A DNA stretch of 64,000 bases from Pseudomonas rhizosphaerae (GTDB lineage: Bacteria; Pseudomonadota; Gammaproteobacteria; Pseudomonadales; Pseudomonadaceae): the NCBI RefSeq assembly GCF_000761155.1, contig NZ_CP009533.1:4147501-4211500 (forward strand), read 5' to 3'. This document shows positions 29,887-41,764 of the stretch, one piece after another. The translations under genes were made by a program, and so were the position numbers. Below the pieces are notes generated by a model. That model ran no database searches. It saw nothing but the letters and a program-made list of their open reading frames with translations, and was not told the origin of the DNA. Position 1 is the stretch's first letter. Every line of letters starts with the position of its first letter.

Positions 29887-30420
29887 ATGTCTCGCGTCGC
29901 TAAGAACCCCGTTAAGCTGCCAGCTGGTGTCGAAGTAAAATTCGCCGGCCAACAGCTTTCGGTGAAGGGTGCCAAGGGCACTCTGGAACTGAACGTTCAC
30001 TCGTCGGTTGAAATCGTTGAAGAGGCTGGCGAACTGCGTTTCGCTGCCAAGAATGGCGATCAGCAGACCCGTGCAATGGCCGGTACCACTCGCGCTTTGG
30101 TCAACAACATGGTCCAGGGCGTAAGCCAAGGCTTCGAGCGCAAGCTCCAGCTGGTCGGTGTTGGCTACAAGGCACAAGCAAAAGGCACAGTGCTGAACCT
30201 GTCGCTGGGCTTCTCTCATCCGGTGGATTACGAGTTGCCGCAAGGCATCACCGCTGAGACTCCTAGCCAGACCGATATCCTGATCAAGGGCATCGACAAG
30301 CAGCTGGTGGGTCAAGTGGCCGCTGAAATCCGCGATTTCCGTCCGCCAGAGCCTTACAAAGGCAAAGGTGTACGTTACGCAGACGAAGTCGTCCGCCGTA
30401 AAGAAGCCAAGAAGAAGTAG
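29887..30420 (+). CDS. rplF: 50S ribosomal protein L6
   Basis: L6 lies near the factor-binding site and sarcin-ricin loop. The 177-aa product begins [17 protein letters not shown] and carries the C-terminal signature [20 protein letters not shown]. It follows rpsH by 12 nt. Confidence 0.98.
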   Translation: MSRVAKNPVKLPAGVEVKFAGQQLSVKGAKGTLELNVHSSVEIVEEAGELRFAAKNGDQQTRAMAGTTRALVNNMVQGVSQGFERKLQLVGVGYKAQAKGTVLNLSLGFSHPVDYELPQGITAETPSQTDILIKGIDKQLVGQVAAEIRDFRPPEPYKGKGVRYADEVVRRKEAKKK

Positions 30421-30430
30421 GGCATAGCAA

Positions 30431-30781
30431 ATGACCGACAAAAAAGTTACTCGACTGCGTCGCGCTCGCAAAGCACGCCTGAAAATGCACGAACTCGAAG
30501 TCGTGCGTCTCTGCGTGTTCCGCTCTTCGCAGCACATCTATGCCCAGGTCATCTCGGCCGACGGCAGCAAGGTCCTGGCAAGTGCCTCGACTTTGGACAA
30601 AGAATTGCGTGATGGTGCCACTGGCAACATTGACGCGGCCACTAAGGTTGGCCAGCTGGTCGCTTCGCGTGCTAAGGCCGCTGGCGTCTCGCAGGTGGCT
30701 TTCGACCGCTCTGGCTTCAAGTACCATGGCCGCGTTAAAGCGCTGGCTGATGGCGCTCGTGAAGCTGGGCTGGAGTTCTAA
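30431..30781 (+). CDS. rplR: 50S ribosomal protein L18
   Basis: L18 binds 5S rRNA. The 116-aa product has the Arg-rich N-terminus ([15 protein letters not shown]) and ends [17 protein letters not shown], the conserved family end. rpsE starts 3 nt later. Confidence 0.97.
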   Translation: MTDKKVTRLRRARKARLKMHELEVVRLCVFRSSQHIYAQVISADGSKVLASASTLDKELRDGATGNIDAATKVGQLVASRAKAAGVSQVAFDRSGFKYHGRVKALADGAREAGLEF

Positions 30782-30784
30782 GTT

Positions 30785-31285
30785 ATGTCAAATAACGACC
30801 AAAAGCGCGACGAAGGCTACATCGAGAAGCTGGTTCAAGTTAACCGCGTTGCCAAGACCGTCAAAGGCGGCCGTATCTTCACCTTCACCGCGTTGACCGT
30901 GGTAGGTGATGGCAAAGGCCGCGTTGGCTTCGGCCGTGGCAAGTCTCGTGAAGTGCCTGCTGCCATCCAGAAAGCTATGGAAGCAGCTCGTCGCAACATG
31001 ATTCAAGTGGACCTGAACGGGACCACCTTGCAGTACGCCATGAAGTCCGCTCACGGCGCTTCGAAGGTGTACATGCAGCCTGCTTCGGAAGGTACCGGTA
31101 TCATCGCTGGCGGCGCAATGCGTGCCGTTCTCGAAGTTGCTGGTGTCCAGAACGTTCTGGCCAAGTGCTACGGCTCGACCAACCCCGTCAACGTGGTTCA
31201 CGCTACGTTCAAGGGTCTGAAAGCCATGCAGTCCCCGTCGTCCATCGCCGCCAAGCGCGGTCTGAACGTTGAGGAGATCATCTGA
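30785..31285 (+). CDS. rpsE: 30S ribosomal protein S5
   Basis: S5 shapes the mRNA entry channel and decoding accuracy. The 166-aa product has the dsRBD-like N-terminal domain with [16 protein letters not shown], the region where spectinomycin-resistance changes occur, in wild-type form, then the [15 protein letters not shown] segment. It lies between rplR and rpmD with 2-3 nt gaps. Confidence 0.98.
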
Positions 31286-31287
31286 TC

Positions 31288-31464
31288 ATGGCTACCGTAA
31301 AAGTTACGCTGATCAAAAGCATGACCGGCCGTATCCCTAACCACAAACTGTGCGTTAAGGGTCTGGGTCTGCGTCGCATCGGTCACACTGTAGAAGTCCA
31401 GGATACTCCCGAGAATCGCGGGATGATCAACAAGGCCTACTACATGCTTCGCGTAGAGGGTTAA
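31288..31464 (+). CDS. rpmD: 50S ribosomal protein L30
   Basis: A 58-aa protein, [20 protein letters not shown] at the start and AYYMLRVEG at the end, with the [19 protein letters not shown] core of the family. It lies 2 nt after rpsE and 3 nt before rplO. Confidence 0.96.
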
Positions 31465-31467
31465 TCG

Positions 31468-31902
31468 ATGAAACTCAATGATCTGAGTCCAGCTCCCGGT
31501 TCGCGTCGCGAAAAGCACCGTCCGGGTCGTGGTATCGGTAGTGGTTTGGGCAAGACCGGTGGCCGTGGCCACAAAGGTCAGACCTCCCGCTCCGGTGGCA
31601 CCATCGCTCCAGGCTTTGAAGGCGGTCAACAGCCGCTGCATCGTCGCCTGCCGAAGTTCGGTTTCGTTTCCCTGAAAGCCATGGACCGCGCAGAAGTGCG
31701 TCTGTCCGAGTTGGCCAAAGTGGAAGGCGACATCGTCTCCGTGCAGTCCCTGAAGGATGCCAACGTGATCAACCAGAACGTACAGCGTGTGAAAATCATG
31801 CTGTCGGGCGAAGTGACTCGCGCTGTGACCATCAAGGGCATCGCCGCCACCAAAGGTGCGCGTGCGGCTATCGAAGCAGCTGGCGGCAAGTTCGAGGAAT
31901 AA
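31468..31902 (+). CDS. rplO: 50S ribosomal protein L15
   Basis: L15 is a late assembly protein with a long Gly/Arg-rich N-terminal extension into 23S rRNA ([19 protein letters not shown]). The product has 144 aa and abuts secY with no gap. Confidence 0.97.
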   Translation: MKLNDLSPAPGSRREKHRPGRGIGSGLGKTGGRGHKGQTSRSGGTIAPGFEGGQQPLHRRLPKFGFVSLKAMDRAEVRLSELAKVEGDIVSVQSLKDANVINQNVQRVKIMLSGEVTRAVTIKGIAATKGARAAIEAAGGKFEE

Positions 31903-33234
31903 ATGGCTAAGCAAGGTGCTCTCTCAGCGCTAGGCAAGGGCGGTATGTCTGAACTCTGGGCTCGTCTGCGTTTTCTGTTCCTGGCGATCATCGTCTACAG
32001 AATTGGCGCACACATCCCTGTTCCAGGTATCAACCCGGACCGACTCGCAGACCTGTTTCGACAGAATGAGGGGACCATTCTTAGCTTGTTCAACATGTTT
32101 TCCGGCGGCGCGCTGGAGCGGATGAGCATCTTTGCACTGGGGATCATGCCGTACATCTCGGCATCGATCATCATGCAGCTGATGACCGCCGTGAGTCCGC
32201 AGCTGGAGCAGTTGAAGAAGGAAGGTGAAGCTGGCCGTCGCAAGATCAGCCAGTACACCCGCTATGGCACCGTCATCTTGGCCCTGGTGCAGGCGATCGG
32301 CATGTCGATCGGCCTGGCCAACCAGGGTGTGGCGTTCACTGCAAGCTTCAGCTTCTACTTCGTGGCGGTCTCCACTTTCGTGGCGGGTGCCATGTTCATG
32401 ATGTGGCTGGGTGAGCAGATTACTGAGCGTGGTGTGGGTAACGGTATCTCGATGTTGATCTTCGCAGGTATCGTTGCCGGTCTTCCGAGAGCGATTGGGC
32501 AGTCTTTCGAGTCTGCACGTCAGGGCGACATCAACATCTTCGCGCTGGTTGCAATCGGTCTGCTGGCGGTAGCGATTATCGGTTTCGTGGTGTTCATCGA
32601 GCGTGGTCAGCGGCGAATCGCCGTTCACTATGCCAAGCGCCAGCAGGGCCGCAAGGTCTTCGCTGCGCAGACGAGCCACTTGCCGCTGAAAGTGAACATG
32701 GCCGGTGTAATCCCTGCCATTTTCGCGAGCAGCATCTTGCTGTTCCCGGCTTCGCTGGGCTCCTGGTTCGGTCAGTCCGAAGGTATGGGCTGGTTGCAGG
32801 ACGTCTCGCAGTCGATCGCTCCTGGTCAGCCGTTGAACATTCTGCTGTTTAGTGCAGGGATCATTTTCTTCTGCTTCTTCTATACGGCGTTGATGTTCAA
32901 TCCGAAAGACGTAGCGGAAAACCTGAAGAAGTCCGGTGCCTTTATTCCGGGCATCCGTCCAGGCGAACAGTCGGCGCGCTACATTGATGGCGTTCTGACC
33001 CGTTTGACCATGTTCGGTGCTCTGTACATGATGTGCGTCTGCTTGCTGCCACAGTTTCTGGTGGTTGCTGCAAACGTTCCGTTCTACCTTGGCGGGACCT
33101 CGTTGCTGATTGTGGTAGTGGTTGTGATGGACTTTATGTCCCAAGTACAATCGCACCTCGTTTCGCACCAGTACGAATCCCTGATGAAGAAAGCCAACCT
33201 GAAAGGCTACGGTGGCAGCGGTCTGCTGCGCTGA
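31903..33234 (+). CDS. secY: Preprotein translocase channel subunit SecY
   Basis: SecY forms the protein-conducting channel of the inner membrane with SecE (6150) and SecG. The 443-aa product has ten predicted transmembrane segments, starting at about residue 22. The plug-region residues around [20 protein letters not shown] and the cytoplasmic loop [15 protein letters not shown], which contacts SecA and ribosomes, are present. It is translationally adjacent to rplO, the normal place in spc. Confidence 0.98.
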
Positions 33235-33262
33235 CAGTCCCTTAAGGTTCGAGGAGTTGGCA

Positions 33263-33379
33263 ATGAAAGTTCGTGCATCGGTGAAAAAGCTGTGCCGTAA
33301 CTGCAAAATCATTCGTCGCGAAGGCGTCGTTCGAGTCATTTGCAGCGCAGAGCCGCGTCACAAACAGCGCCAAGGCTGA
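33263..33379 (+). CDS. rpmJ: 50S ribosomal protein L36 (zinc-binding form)
   Basis: A 38-aa basic protein, [20 protein letters not shown] at the start. Zinc ligands C11, C14, C27 and H33 are all present, so it is the C+ form, for which zinc-starved bacteria often keep a zinc-free paralogue elsewhere. GAGGAG lies 9 nt upstream of the ATG. It is the last gene of spc. Confidence 0.96.
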
Positions 33380-33396
33380 CTGTGATGTGCTACAAG

Positions 33397-33426
33397 CCCG
33401 GCAGCTAGTGCGCTGCCGGGTTGATT
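33397..33426 (+). terminator. Hairpin ending the spc cluster
   Basis: The 9-bp stem CCCGGCAGC (33397-33405) pairs with GCTGCCGGG (33412-33420) around TAGTGC, followed by TTGATTATTTGTTATT. The T-rich tail doubles as the -35 region of the next promoter. Confidence 0.8.
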
Positions 33427-33449
33427 ATTTGTTATTACAGCGATATTAT
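33421..33449 (+). promoter_or_regulatory. sigma70 promoter of the alpha operon
   Basis: TTGATT (33421-33426), a 17-bp spacer and TATTAT (33444-33449), then CTCGCGCCC, a GC-rich discriminator. The predicted start near 33456 leaves a leader of about 50 nt before rpsM; S4 represses the equivalent leader in E. coli. Confidence 0.65.
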
Positions 33450-33508
33450 CTCGCGCCCTATTTCTTGGCTTCCGGGGCGTAGGTAGCTGTCAATTGGAGT
33501 CCCACTGA

Positions 33509-33865
33509 ATGGCCCGTATTGCAGGCGTTAACATTCCAGATAACAAGCACACTGTTATCTCGCTGACCTACATCTATGGTGTTGGTCGCACTACTGCACA
33601 GAAAATCTGTGCAGACACTGGGGTCAACCCAGCCGCAAGGATCAAGGATCTGAGCGACGAGCAGATTGAACAGCTGCGTGGCGAAGTGGCGAAGTTCACC
33701 ACCGAAGGTGATCTGCGCCGCGAAATCAACATGAAAATCAAGCGCTTGATGGATCTGGGCTGCTATCGCGGTCTTCGTCATCGTCGTGGTCTGCCAGTAC
33801 GCGGTCAGCGTACCAAGACCAACGCGCGTACCCGTAAAGGTCCGCGTAAGCCGATCCGCAAGTAA
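33509..33865 (+). CDS. rpsM: 30S ribosomal protein S13
   Basis: S13 is in the head of the 30S and bridges to L5. The 118-aa product begins [20 protein letters not shown] and ends with the Arg/Lys-rich tail that touches P-site tRNA ([12 protein letters not shown]). It is the first gene of the alpha operon. Confidence 0.98.
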   Translation: MARIAGVNIPDNKHTVISLTYIYGVGRTTAQKICADTGVNPAARIKDLSDEQIEQLRGEVAKFTTEGDLRREINMKIKRLMDLGCYRGLRHRRGLPVRGQRTKTNARTRKGPRKPIRK

Positions 33866-33895
33866 TCGCACCAGCGAATCGACAGGAATCTAGTC

Positions 33896-34285
33896 ATGGC
33901 AAAACCTGCTGCTCGTCCTCGTAAGAAAGTCAAAAAGACAGTGGTTGATGGCATCGCCCACATCCACGCGTCTTTCAACAACACCATCGTGACCATTACC
34001 GATCGTCAAGGCAACGCCCTGTCCTGGGCTACCTCCGGCGGTTCGGGTTTCCGCGGTTCTCGCAAGTCCACCCCGTTCGCTGCCCAGGTGGCTGCTGAAC
34101 GTGCTGGTCAAGCTGCGCTGGAATATGGCCTGAAGAACCTCGACGTCAACGTCAAGGGTCCAGGTCCAGGTCGTGAGTCCGCTGTCCGTGCATTGAACGG
34201 CTGTGGCTATAAGATCGCCAGCATCACCGACGTGACGCCAATCCCGCATAACGGGTGCCGTCCGCCGAAGAAGCGCCGCGTGTAA
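33896..34285 (+). CDS. rpsK: 30S ribosomal protein S11
   Basis: S11 forms part of the platform near the mRNA exit. The 129-aa product has the basic N-terminus [20 protein letters not shown] and the C-terminal signature [13 protein letters not shown]. Spacing to both neighbours is under 31 nt. Confidence 0.98.
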   Translation: MAKPAARPRKKVKKTVVDGIAHIHASFNNTIVTITDRQGNALSWATSGGSGFRGSRKSTPFAAQVAAERAGQAALEYGLKNLDVNVKGPGPGRESAVRALNGCGYKIASITDVTPIPHNGCRPPKKRRV

Positions 34286-34303
34286 TTCAGGAGACGATAG
34301 ATA

Positions 34304-34924
34304 ATGGCTCGTTACATTGGTCCAAAATGCAAACTGGCTCGTCGTGAAGGCACTGACCTGTTCCTGAAAAGCGGCGTTCGCGCCCTGGAATCGAAGTGCA
34401 ATATCGAAGCAGCCCCAGGTATCCACGGTCAGCGCCGTGGCCGCCAGTCCGACTACGGCACCCAGCTGCGTGAAAAGCAGAAAGTCCGTCGTATCTATGG
34501 CGTTCTCGAGCGTCAGTTCAGCGGTTACTACAAGGAAGCTGCCGGCAAGAAAGGCGCAACCGGCGAGAACCTGCTGCAACTGCTCGAATGCCGTCTGGAC
34601 AACGTCGTATACCGTATGGGCTTTGGCTCGACTCGTGCCGAATCCCGTCAGTTGGTATCGCACAAGTCCGTCAGCGTCAACGGCAAGACCGTTAACGTTC
34701 CGTCCTACCAGGTTCGTGCTGGTGACGTGGTCGCGATTCGCGAAAAAGCAAAGAACCAGCTTCGCATTGTCCAAGCTCTCGATCTGTGTGCCCAACGTGG
34801 CCGCGTAGAATGGGTAGAAGTAGACACTGAGAAGAAGTCGGGCGTTTTCAAGAACGTTCCTGCTCGCAGTGATCTGTCCGCCGACATCAACGAAAGCCTG
34901 ATTGTCGAGCTCTACTCCAAGTAA
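34304..34924 (+). CDS. rpsD: 30S ribosomal protein S4
   Basis: S4 initiates 30S assembly, shapes the mRNA entry and in E. coli represses the alpha operon. The 206-aa product begins [20 protein letters not shown] and has the S4 RNA-binding domain with [20 protein letters not shown]. Confidence 0.98.
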   Translation: MARYIGPKCKLARREGTDLFLKSGVRALESKCNIEAAPGIHGQRRGRQSDYGTQLREKQKVRRIYGVLERQFSGYYKEAAGKKGATGENLLQLLECRLDNVVYRMGFGSTRAESRQLVSHKSVSVNGKTVNVPSYQVRAGDVVAIREKAKNQLRIVQALDLCAQRGRVEWVEVDTEKKSGVFKNVPARSDLSADINESLIVELYSK

Positions 34925-34946
34925 GGGCTAGAAAATAGGTGCATCC

Positions 34947-35948
34947 ATGCAGATTTCGGTAAATGAGTTCCTGACGCCCCGCCATATCGATGTGCAGGTC
35001 GTCAGTCCAACCCGCGCCAAAATCACCCTCGAGCCTCTCGAGCGTGGTTTTGGCCATACCCTGGGCAACGCGCTGCGCCGCATCCTGTTGTCCTCAATGC
35101 CCGGCTGCGCAGTAGTCGAGGCCGAGATTGACGGTGTACTCCACGAGTACAGCGCCATCGAAGGTGTACAGGAAGACGTCATTGAAATCCTGTTGAACCT
35201 GAAAGGCCTGGCTATCAAGCTGCACGGTCGTGACGAAGTTACGCTGACCTTGTCGAAAAAGGGTTCGGGGGTGGTTACCGCTGCCGATATTCAGCTGGAT
35301 CATGATGTCGAGATCGTTAATCCCGATCACGTAATCGCTAACCTGGCGTCTAACGGCGCCCTGAACATGAAGCTCGTCGTAGCTCGTGGTCGTGGTTATG
35401 AACCGGCCGACTCGCGTCAAAGCGATGAAGACGAAAGCCGCAGCATTGGTCGCTTGCAGCTCGACTCTTCGTTCAGCCCGGTACGCCGTATCGCATACGT
35501 GGTGGAAAACGCCCGTGTCGAGCAGCGCACCAACCTGGACAAGCTGGTTATCGATCTGGAAACCAACGGTACCCTGGATCCTGAAGAGGCCATCCGCCGT
35601 GCTGCAACCATTCTGCAACAGCAGTTGGCTGCGTTCGTCGATCTCAAAGGTGACAGCGAGCCTGTGGTAATCGAGCAAGAAGACGAGATCGATCCGATCC
35701 TGCTTCGCCCGGTTGACGATCTGGAACTGACTGTACGTTCGGCTAACTGCCTTAAGGCGGAAAACATTTACTACATCGGCGACCTGATTCAGCGTACCGA
35801 AGTAGAACTGTTGAAGACTCCGAACCTGGGCAAGAAATCCTTGACTGAAATCAAGGACGTTCTGGCCTCCCGCGGTCTGTCCCTCGGCATGCGCCTCGAC
35901 AACTGGCCGCCTGCAAGTCTTAAGAAGGACGACAAGGCGACTGCCTGA
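34947..35948 (+). CDS. rpoA: DNA-directed RNA polymerase subunit alpha
   Basis: The alpha subunit dimerises to nucleate the polymerase; its C-terminal domain binds UP elements and activators such as OxyR and ANR-type regulators. The 333-aa product has the N-terminal domain (about 1-235, with [20 protein letters not shown]), a linker near 236-249, and the alpha-CTD ([23 protein letters not shown] segment, then [20 protein letters not shown]). It lies between rpsD and rplQ as usual. Confidence 0.98.
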   Translation: MQISVNEFLTPRHIDVQVVSPTRAKITLEPLERGFGHTLGNALRRILLSSMPGCAVVEAEIDGVLHEYSAIEGVQEDVIEILLNLKGLAIKLHGRDEVTLTLSKKGSGVVTAADIQLDHDVEIVNPDHVIANLASNGALNMKLVVARGRGYEPADSRQSDEDESRSIGRLQLDSSFSPVRRIAYVVENARVEQRTNLDKLVIDLETNGTLDPEEAIRRAATILQQQLAAFVDLKGDSEPVVIEQEDEIDPILLRPVDDLELTVRSANCLKAENIYYIGDLIQRTEVELLKTPNLGKKSLTEIKDVLASRGLSLGMRLDNWPPASLKKDDKATA

Positions 35949-35990
35949 TCGTCGTAATCACCGAACGTAGTGTTTGGTAAGGAATGAACC

Positions 35991-36377
35991 ATGCGTCATC
36001 GTAAAAGTGGACGTCACCTGAGCCGTACCAGCTCGCACCGCAAGGCCATGTTTCAGAACATGGCGGTGTCGCTGTTCGAGCACGAGCTGATCAAGACTAC
36101 CCTGCCAAAAGCCAAGGAACTGCGCCGCGTTGCCGAGCCGCTGATCACCCTGGCCAAGGTAGACAGCGTTGCAAACCGCCGTCTTGCTTTCGACCGTACT
36201 CGCTCGAAAGAAATGGTCGGTAAGCTGTTCAACGATCTGGGCAAGCGCTATGCAACCCGTCAGGGCGGCTACCTGCGTATCCTCAAGTGCGGCTTCCGCG
36301 CTGGCGATAACGCACCTATGGCGTACGTCGAGCTGGTTGATCGTCCTGTCGGTGGCTCGGTTGAAGCTGCCGAATAA
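35991..36377 (+). CDS. rplQ: 50S ribosomal protein L17
   Basis: L17 is near the tunnel exit. The 128-aa product begins [20 protein letters not shown] and ends the alpha operon before a strong terminator. Confidence 0.98.
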   Translation: MRHRKSGRHLSRTSSHRKAMFQNMAVSLFEHELIKTTLPKAKELRRVAEPLITLAKVDSVANRRLAFDRTRSKEMVGKLFNDLGKRYATRQGGYLRILKCGFRAGDNAPMAYVELVDRPVGGSVEAAE

Positions 36378-36396
36378 GACGAAAAGTCTGTTCTGA

Positions 36397-36423
36397 AAAA
36401 CCGGGCCTTGGCCCGGTTTTTTT
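36397..36423 (+). terminator. Rho-independent terminator of the alpha operon
   Basis: CCGGGC (36401-36406) pairs with GCCCGG (36411-36416) around CTTG, flanked by an A run and TTTTTTT, so it could work in both directions. It separates the ribosomal block from katA. Confidence 0.92.
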
Positions 36424-36434
36424 ATGTCTGCACG

Positions 36435-36471
36435 TTAGCCAAAATCTATCGGCTAAAGATAATTTCCCGAT
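36435..36471 (+). promoter_or_regulatory. Possible OxyR-binding site upstream of katA
   Basis: Four tetramers with exact 7-nt spacing, TTAG-N7-CTAT-N7-AGAT-N7-CGAT, can be laid on the OxyR pattern ATAG-N7-CTAT-N7-ATAG-N7-CTAT with 12 of 16 positions matching (3, 4, 2 and 3). A -10-like GATACT lies at 36495-36500, whose -35 position (36472-36477) directly abuts the site, as at OxyR-activated promoters. One tetramer is poor, so this is tentative. Confidence 0.35.
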
Positions 36472-36558
36472 TAGTGCTATGGATGGGTTTCTCGGATACT
36501 TGCTGCAAGCCGCTCAAGTCGGCACCTACACAGCAAGCCAGACCAGGGAACATCGTCC

Positions 36559-38007
36559 ATGAGCCAGAGCAAGATCCTCACCACTGCCAGCGGCGCACCA
36601 GTCGCCGACAACCAGAATTCCCGCTCAGCGGGACCTCGTGGTCCCTTGTTGCTGGACGATTTCCATCTGATTGAAAAGCTCGCGCACTTCAACCGCGAGA
36701 ACATTCCAGAACGCCGCGTACACGCCAAAGGTTCGGGCGCGTACGGTACCTTCACCGTTACTCGGGATATTACCGAGTACTCCAGCGCCAAGCTGTTCAG
36801 CGCCGTAGGCAAGCAGACCGAAACCTTCTTGCGGTTCTCCACCGTGGGTGGCGAGCGTGGTTCGGCGGATACCGAACGCGACCCGCGTGGTTTTGCCCTC
36901 AAGTTCTACACCGAGGAAGGCAACTGGGACATCGTAGGCAATAACACCCCCGTGTTCTTCATTCGCGATCCGATGAAGTTTCCGGACTTCATCCACACAC
37001 AGAAGCGCCTGCCTCAGAGCAACCTGAAGAGTGCGCAGATGATGTGGGACTTCTGGTCGCATTCGCCCGAGTCGTTGCATCAGGTCACCATTCTGTTTTC
37101 GGATCGCGGTATTCCTGACGGCTATCGTCACATGCATGGCTTCGGTAGCCATACCTACAGCTTGATCAACGCCAAAGGCGAGCGGCACTGGGTCAAGTGG
37201 CACTACAAGACGGCTCAAGGCATCAAGAACCTGGCACCGGCCGACGCGGCTCGTATTGCCGGTACCGATCCAGATTATGCTCAGCGCGATCTGTTCGATG
37301 CGATCGAGCGTGGGGATTACCCCAAGTGGCGCGTATGCATGCAGATCATGAGCGAGGACCAGGCCAACCGTCATCACGAGAACCCATTCGACGTGACCAA
37401 GACCTGGTCGCAGAAGGAGTTCCCGTTGATCGAAGTGGGCATGCTGGAACTGAACCGTAATCCGCTGAACTACTTTGCCGAAGTTGAGCAAGCGACGTTT
37501 GGGCCGAGCAACATGGTGCCCGGTGTGGGGCTGTCACCTGACCGCATGCTGCAGGGTCGTGTGTTCGCCTACGCCGATGCCCACCGCTATCGCGTCGGGA
37601 CCAATCACCAGCAGTTGCCGGTGAACGCCCCGCGCAGCCCGGTTCATTCGTACCAGCGAGACGGTTCCATGGCCTTTGGCAGCAATGGCGGTGCAGCACC
37701 CAACTACGAGCCCAACAGCTATGCAGATGCGCCCAAGCAAGCGCCTCAGTATCGCGAACCTGCCTTGGCCTTGCATGGCGATGCGGATCGCTTCGATCAC
37801 CGTGTGGATGCGGACTACTACAGCCAGGCTGGTGCTCTGTTCCGTTTGATGAGTGCCGAGCAGCAGGCGCTGCTGATCGACAATATCGCCGGTGCGATGA
37901 TGGGTGTGAGCGCGGACGTGGTGGAGCGCCAGCTGCAACACTTCTACCATGCAGATGAGGCCTACGGTAATGGCATCGCCAAAGCATTGGGCATCCAGCT
38001 CGGCTGA
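36559..38007 (+). CDS. katA: Monofunctional haem catalase KatA
   Basis: Catalase converts hydrogen peroxide to water and oxygen. The 482-aa product is a small-subunit (clade III type) enzyme of the length I recall for P. aeruginosa KatA. The catalytic His55 ([12 protein letters not shown]) and Asn128 ([11 protein letters not shown]) and the haem-ligand Tyr338 ([12 protein letters not shown]) are present; there is no signal peptide, so it is cytoplasmic. It stands alone between terminators, upstream of a ferritin gene, and a candidate OxyR site lies about 90-120 nt before the start. Peroxide removal next to iron storage and uvrA suggests a shared oxidative-damage theme. Confidence 0.96.
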   Translation: MSQSKILTTASGAPVADNQNSRSAGPRGPLLLDDFHLIEKLAHFNRENIPERRVHAKGSGAYGTFTVTRDITEYSSAKLFSAVGKQTETFLRFSTVGGERGSADTERDPRGFALKFYTEEGNWDIVGNNTPVFFIRDPMKFPDFIHTQKRLPQSNLKSAQMMWDFWSHSPESLHQVTILFSDRGIPDGYRHMHGFGSHTYSLINAKGERHWVKWHYKTAQGIKNLAPADAARIAGTDPDYAQRDLFDAIERGDYPKWRVCMQIMSEDQANRHHENPFDVTKTWSQKEFPLIEVGMLELNRNPLNYFAEVEQATFGPSNMVPGVGLSPDRMLQGRVFAYADAHRYRVGTNHQQLPVNAPRSPVHSYQRDGSMAFGSNGGAAPNYEPNSYADAPKQAPQYREPALALHGDADRFDHRVDADYYSQAGALFRLMSAEQQALLIDNIAGAMMGVSADVVERQLQHFYHADEAYGNGIAKALGIQLG

Positions 38008-38024
38008 ACCTAAGTGATAAAAAG

Positions 38025-38049
38025 AACCGCCCTCATTTGGGCGGTTTTT
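38025..38049 (+). terminator. Rho-independent terminator of katA
   Basis: AACCGCCC (38025-38032) pairs with GGGCGGTT (38039-38046) around TCATTT and TTTTT follows. Confidence 0.88.
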
Positions 38050-38161
38050 CGCTTTATTTCGTCACTTTTTCTCTGCTTTTTAGCGTATTTCTGCACCGTA
38101 GGCCGTGACGTATCCGCGACCTTGGTTCAAACTATGCCTTTCTGCTAGGAGATCTACGGCG

Positions 38162-38626
38162 ATGCAAGGCCACCCGGACGTAATCGATTACCTCAATACT
38201 TTGCTCACTGGCGAGCTGGCTGCCCGTGACCAGTATTTCATCCACTCGCGGATGTACGAGGACTGGGGCTTCGCCAAGCTCTTCGAGCGCATCAATCACG
38301 AAATGGAAGAAGAGGCGGGTCATGCCGACGCCTTGATGCGCCGTATCCTGATGCTTGAGGGTACGCCACGCATGCGTCCGGACGATCTCGAAGTGGGGAC
38401 CGATGTGCCGAGCATGATCGCTGCCGATCTGCGTCTGGAATACAAGGTGCGCGCGGCGCTGTGCAAAGGCATCGCGCTATGCGAGCAGCACAGCGATTAC
38501 GTCACACGCGACATTCTGCGCGTGCAACTGGCGGACACCGAGGAAGACCATACGTATTGGTTGGAAAAGCAGCAGGGGCTGATCAAGTCAATTGGGCTGG
38601 AGAATTATCTGCAGTCGCAGTTTTGA
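38162..38626 (+). CDS. ftnA: Bacterioferritin-like ferritin lacking the haem-ligand Met
   Basis: A 24-mer iron-storage protein of the ferritin/bacterioferritin family. The ATG at 38162 (after TAGGAGAT) gives 154 aa. Ferroxidase-centre ligands E18, E51, H54, E93, E127 and H130 are present. In an ungapped alignment with E. coli Bfr as I remember it, the haem ligand Met52 is replaced by Ala (EEEAGHAD), as in the P. aeruginosa protein beside katA that was renamed from BfrA to FtnA. It is therefore probably a haem-free ferritin. The neighbouring katA and the convergent uvrA match the P. aeruginosa order. Confidence 0.9.
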   Translation: MQGHPDVIDYLNTLLTGELAARDQYFIHSRMYEDWGFAKLFERINHEMEEEAGHADALMRRILMLEGTPRMRPDDLEVGTDVPSMIAADLRLEYKVRAALCKGIALCEQHSDYVTRDILRVQLADTEEDHTYWLEKQQGLIKSIGLENYLQSQF

Positions 38627-38677
38627 TTGATGGCGTGCTGTGGTGGGATTCGGCAGGTGGAGTGTAGAGACTGCTGA

Positions 38678-38705
38678 CGCGGCTTGCGCCGCTGCTACAG
38701 GGGTT
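38678..38705 (+). repeat. REP-like palindromic element
   Basis: GCGGCTTGCGCCGC followed by TGCTACAGGG, a short palindrome with the CTACAGG tail typical of Pseudomonas REP sequences, in the gap between two convergent genes. Only one copy is seen in this window, so the identification rests on the motif. Confidence 0.45.
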
Positions 38706-38733
38706 GCGTCCCTGATACAGGGATTGTGTTGAG

Positions 38734-38762
38734 AAAAGCCCCGCTTGCGCGGGGCTTTTTGG
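38734..38762. terminator. Bidirectional terminator between ftnA and uvrA
   Basis: GCCCCGC (38738-38744) pairs with GCGGGGC (38749-38755), with an A run on the left and TTTTT on the right. It can end ftnA on the plus strand and uvrA, whose stop is 3 nt away, on the minus strand. Confidence 0.88.
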
Positions 38763-38764
38763 TT

Positions 38765-41599
<2,835 letters not shown>

Positions 41600-41764
41600 G
41601 GCGGCCTCGCGCGGCGGGCGTAAACAGGTGAGTATACGGGGCTTGTCAATGGCACCGCACGGTGCGTGCGCGCAAAGATGAAGAAGGCGCGTCAAAGCGT
41701 CGCCATCTGTGCCGTTACTGGGTGGGACTGGTAGAATCGTCACCGGTTCACACGAGGTTTATCC

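Noticed and set aside
41600..41764. A LexA box for uvrA in the divergent uvrA-MFS region.
   Set aside because: No CTG-N10-CAG palindrome with an AT-rich centre is present; a TATACT stretch at 41631-41636 lacks a -35 partner at proper spacing.
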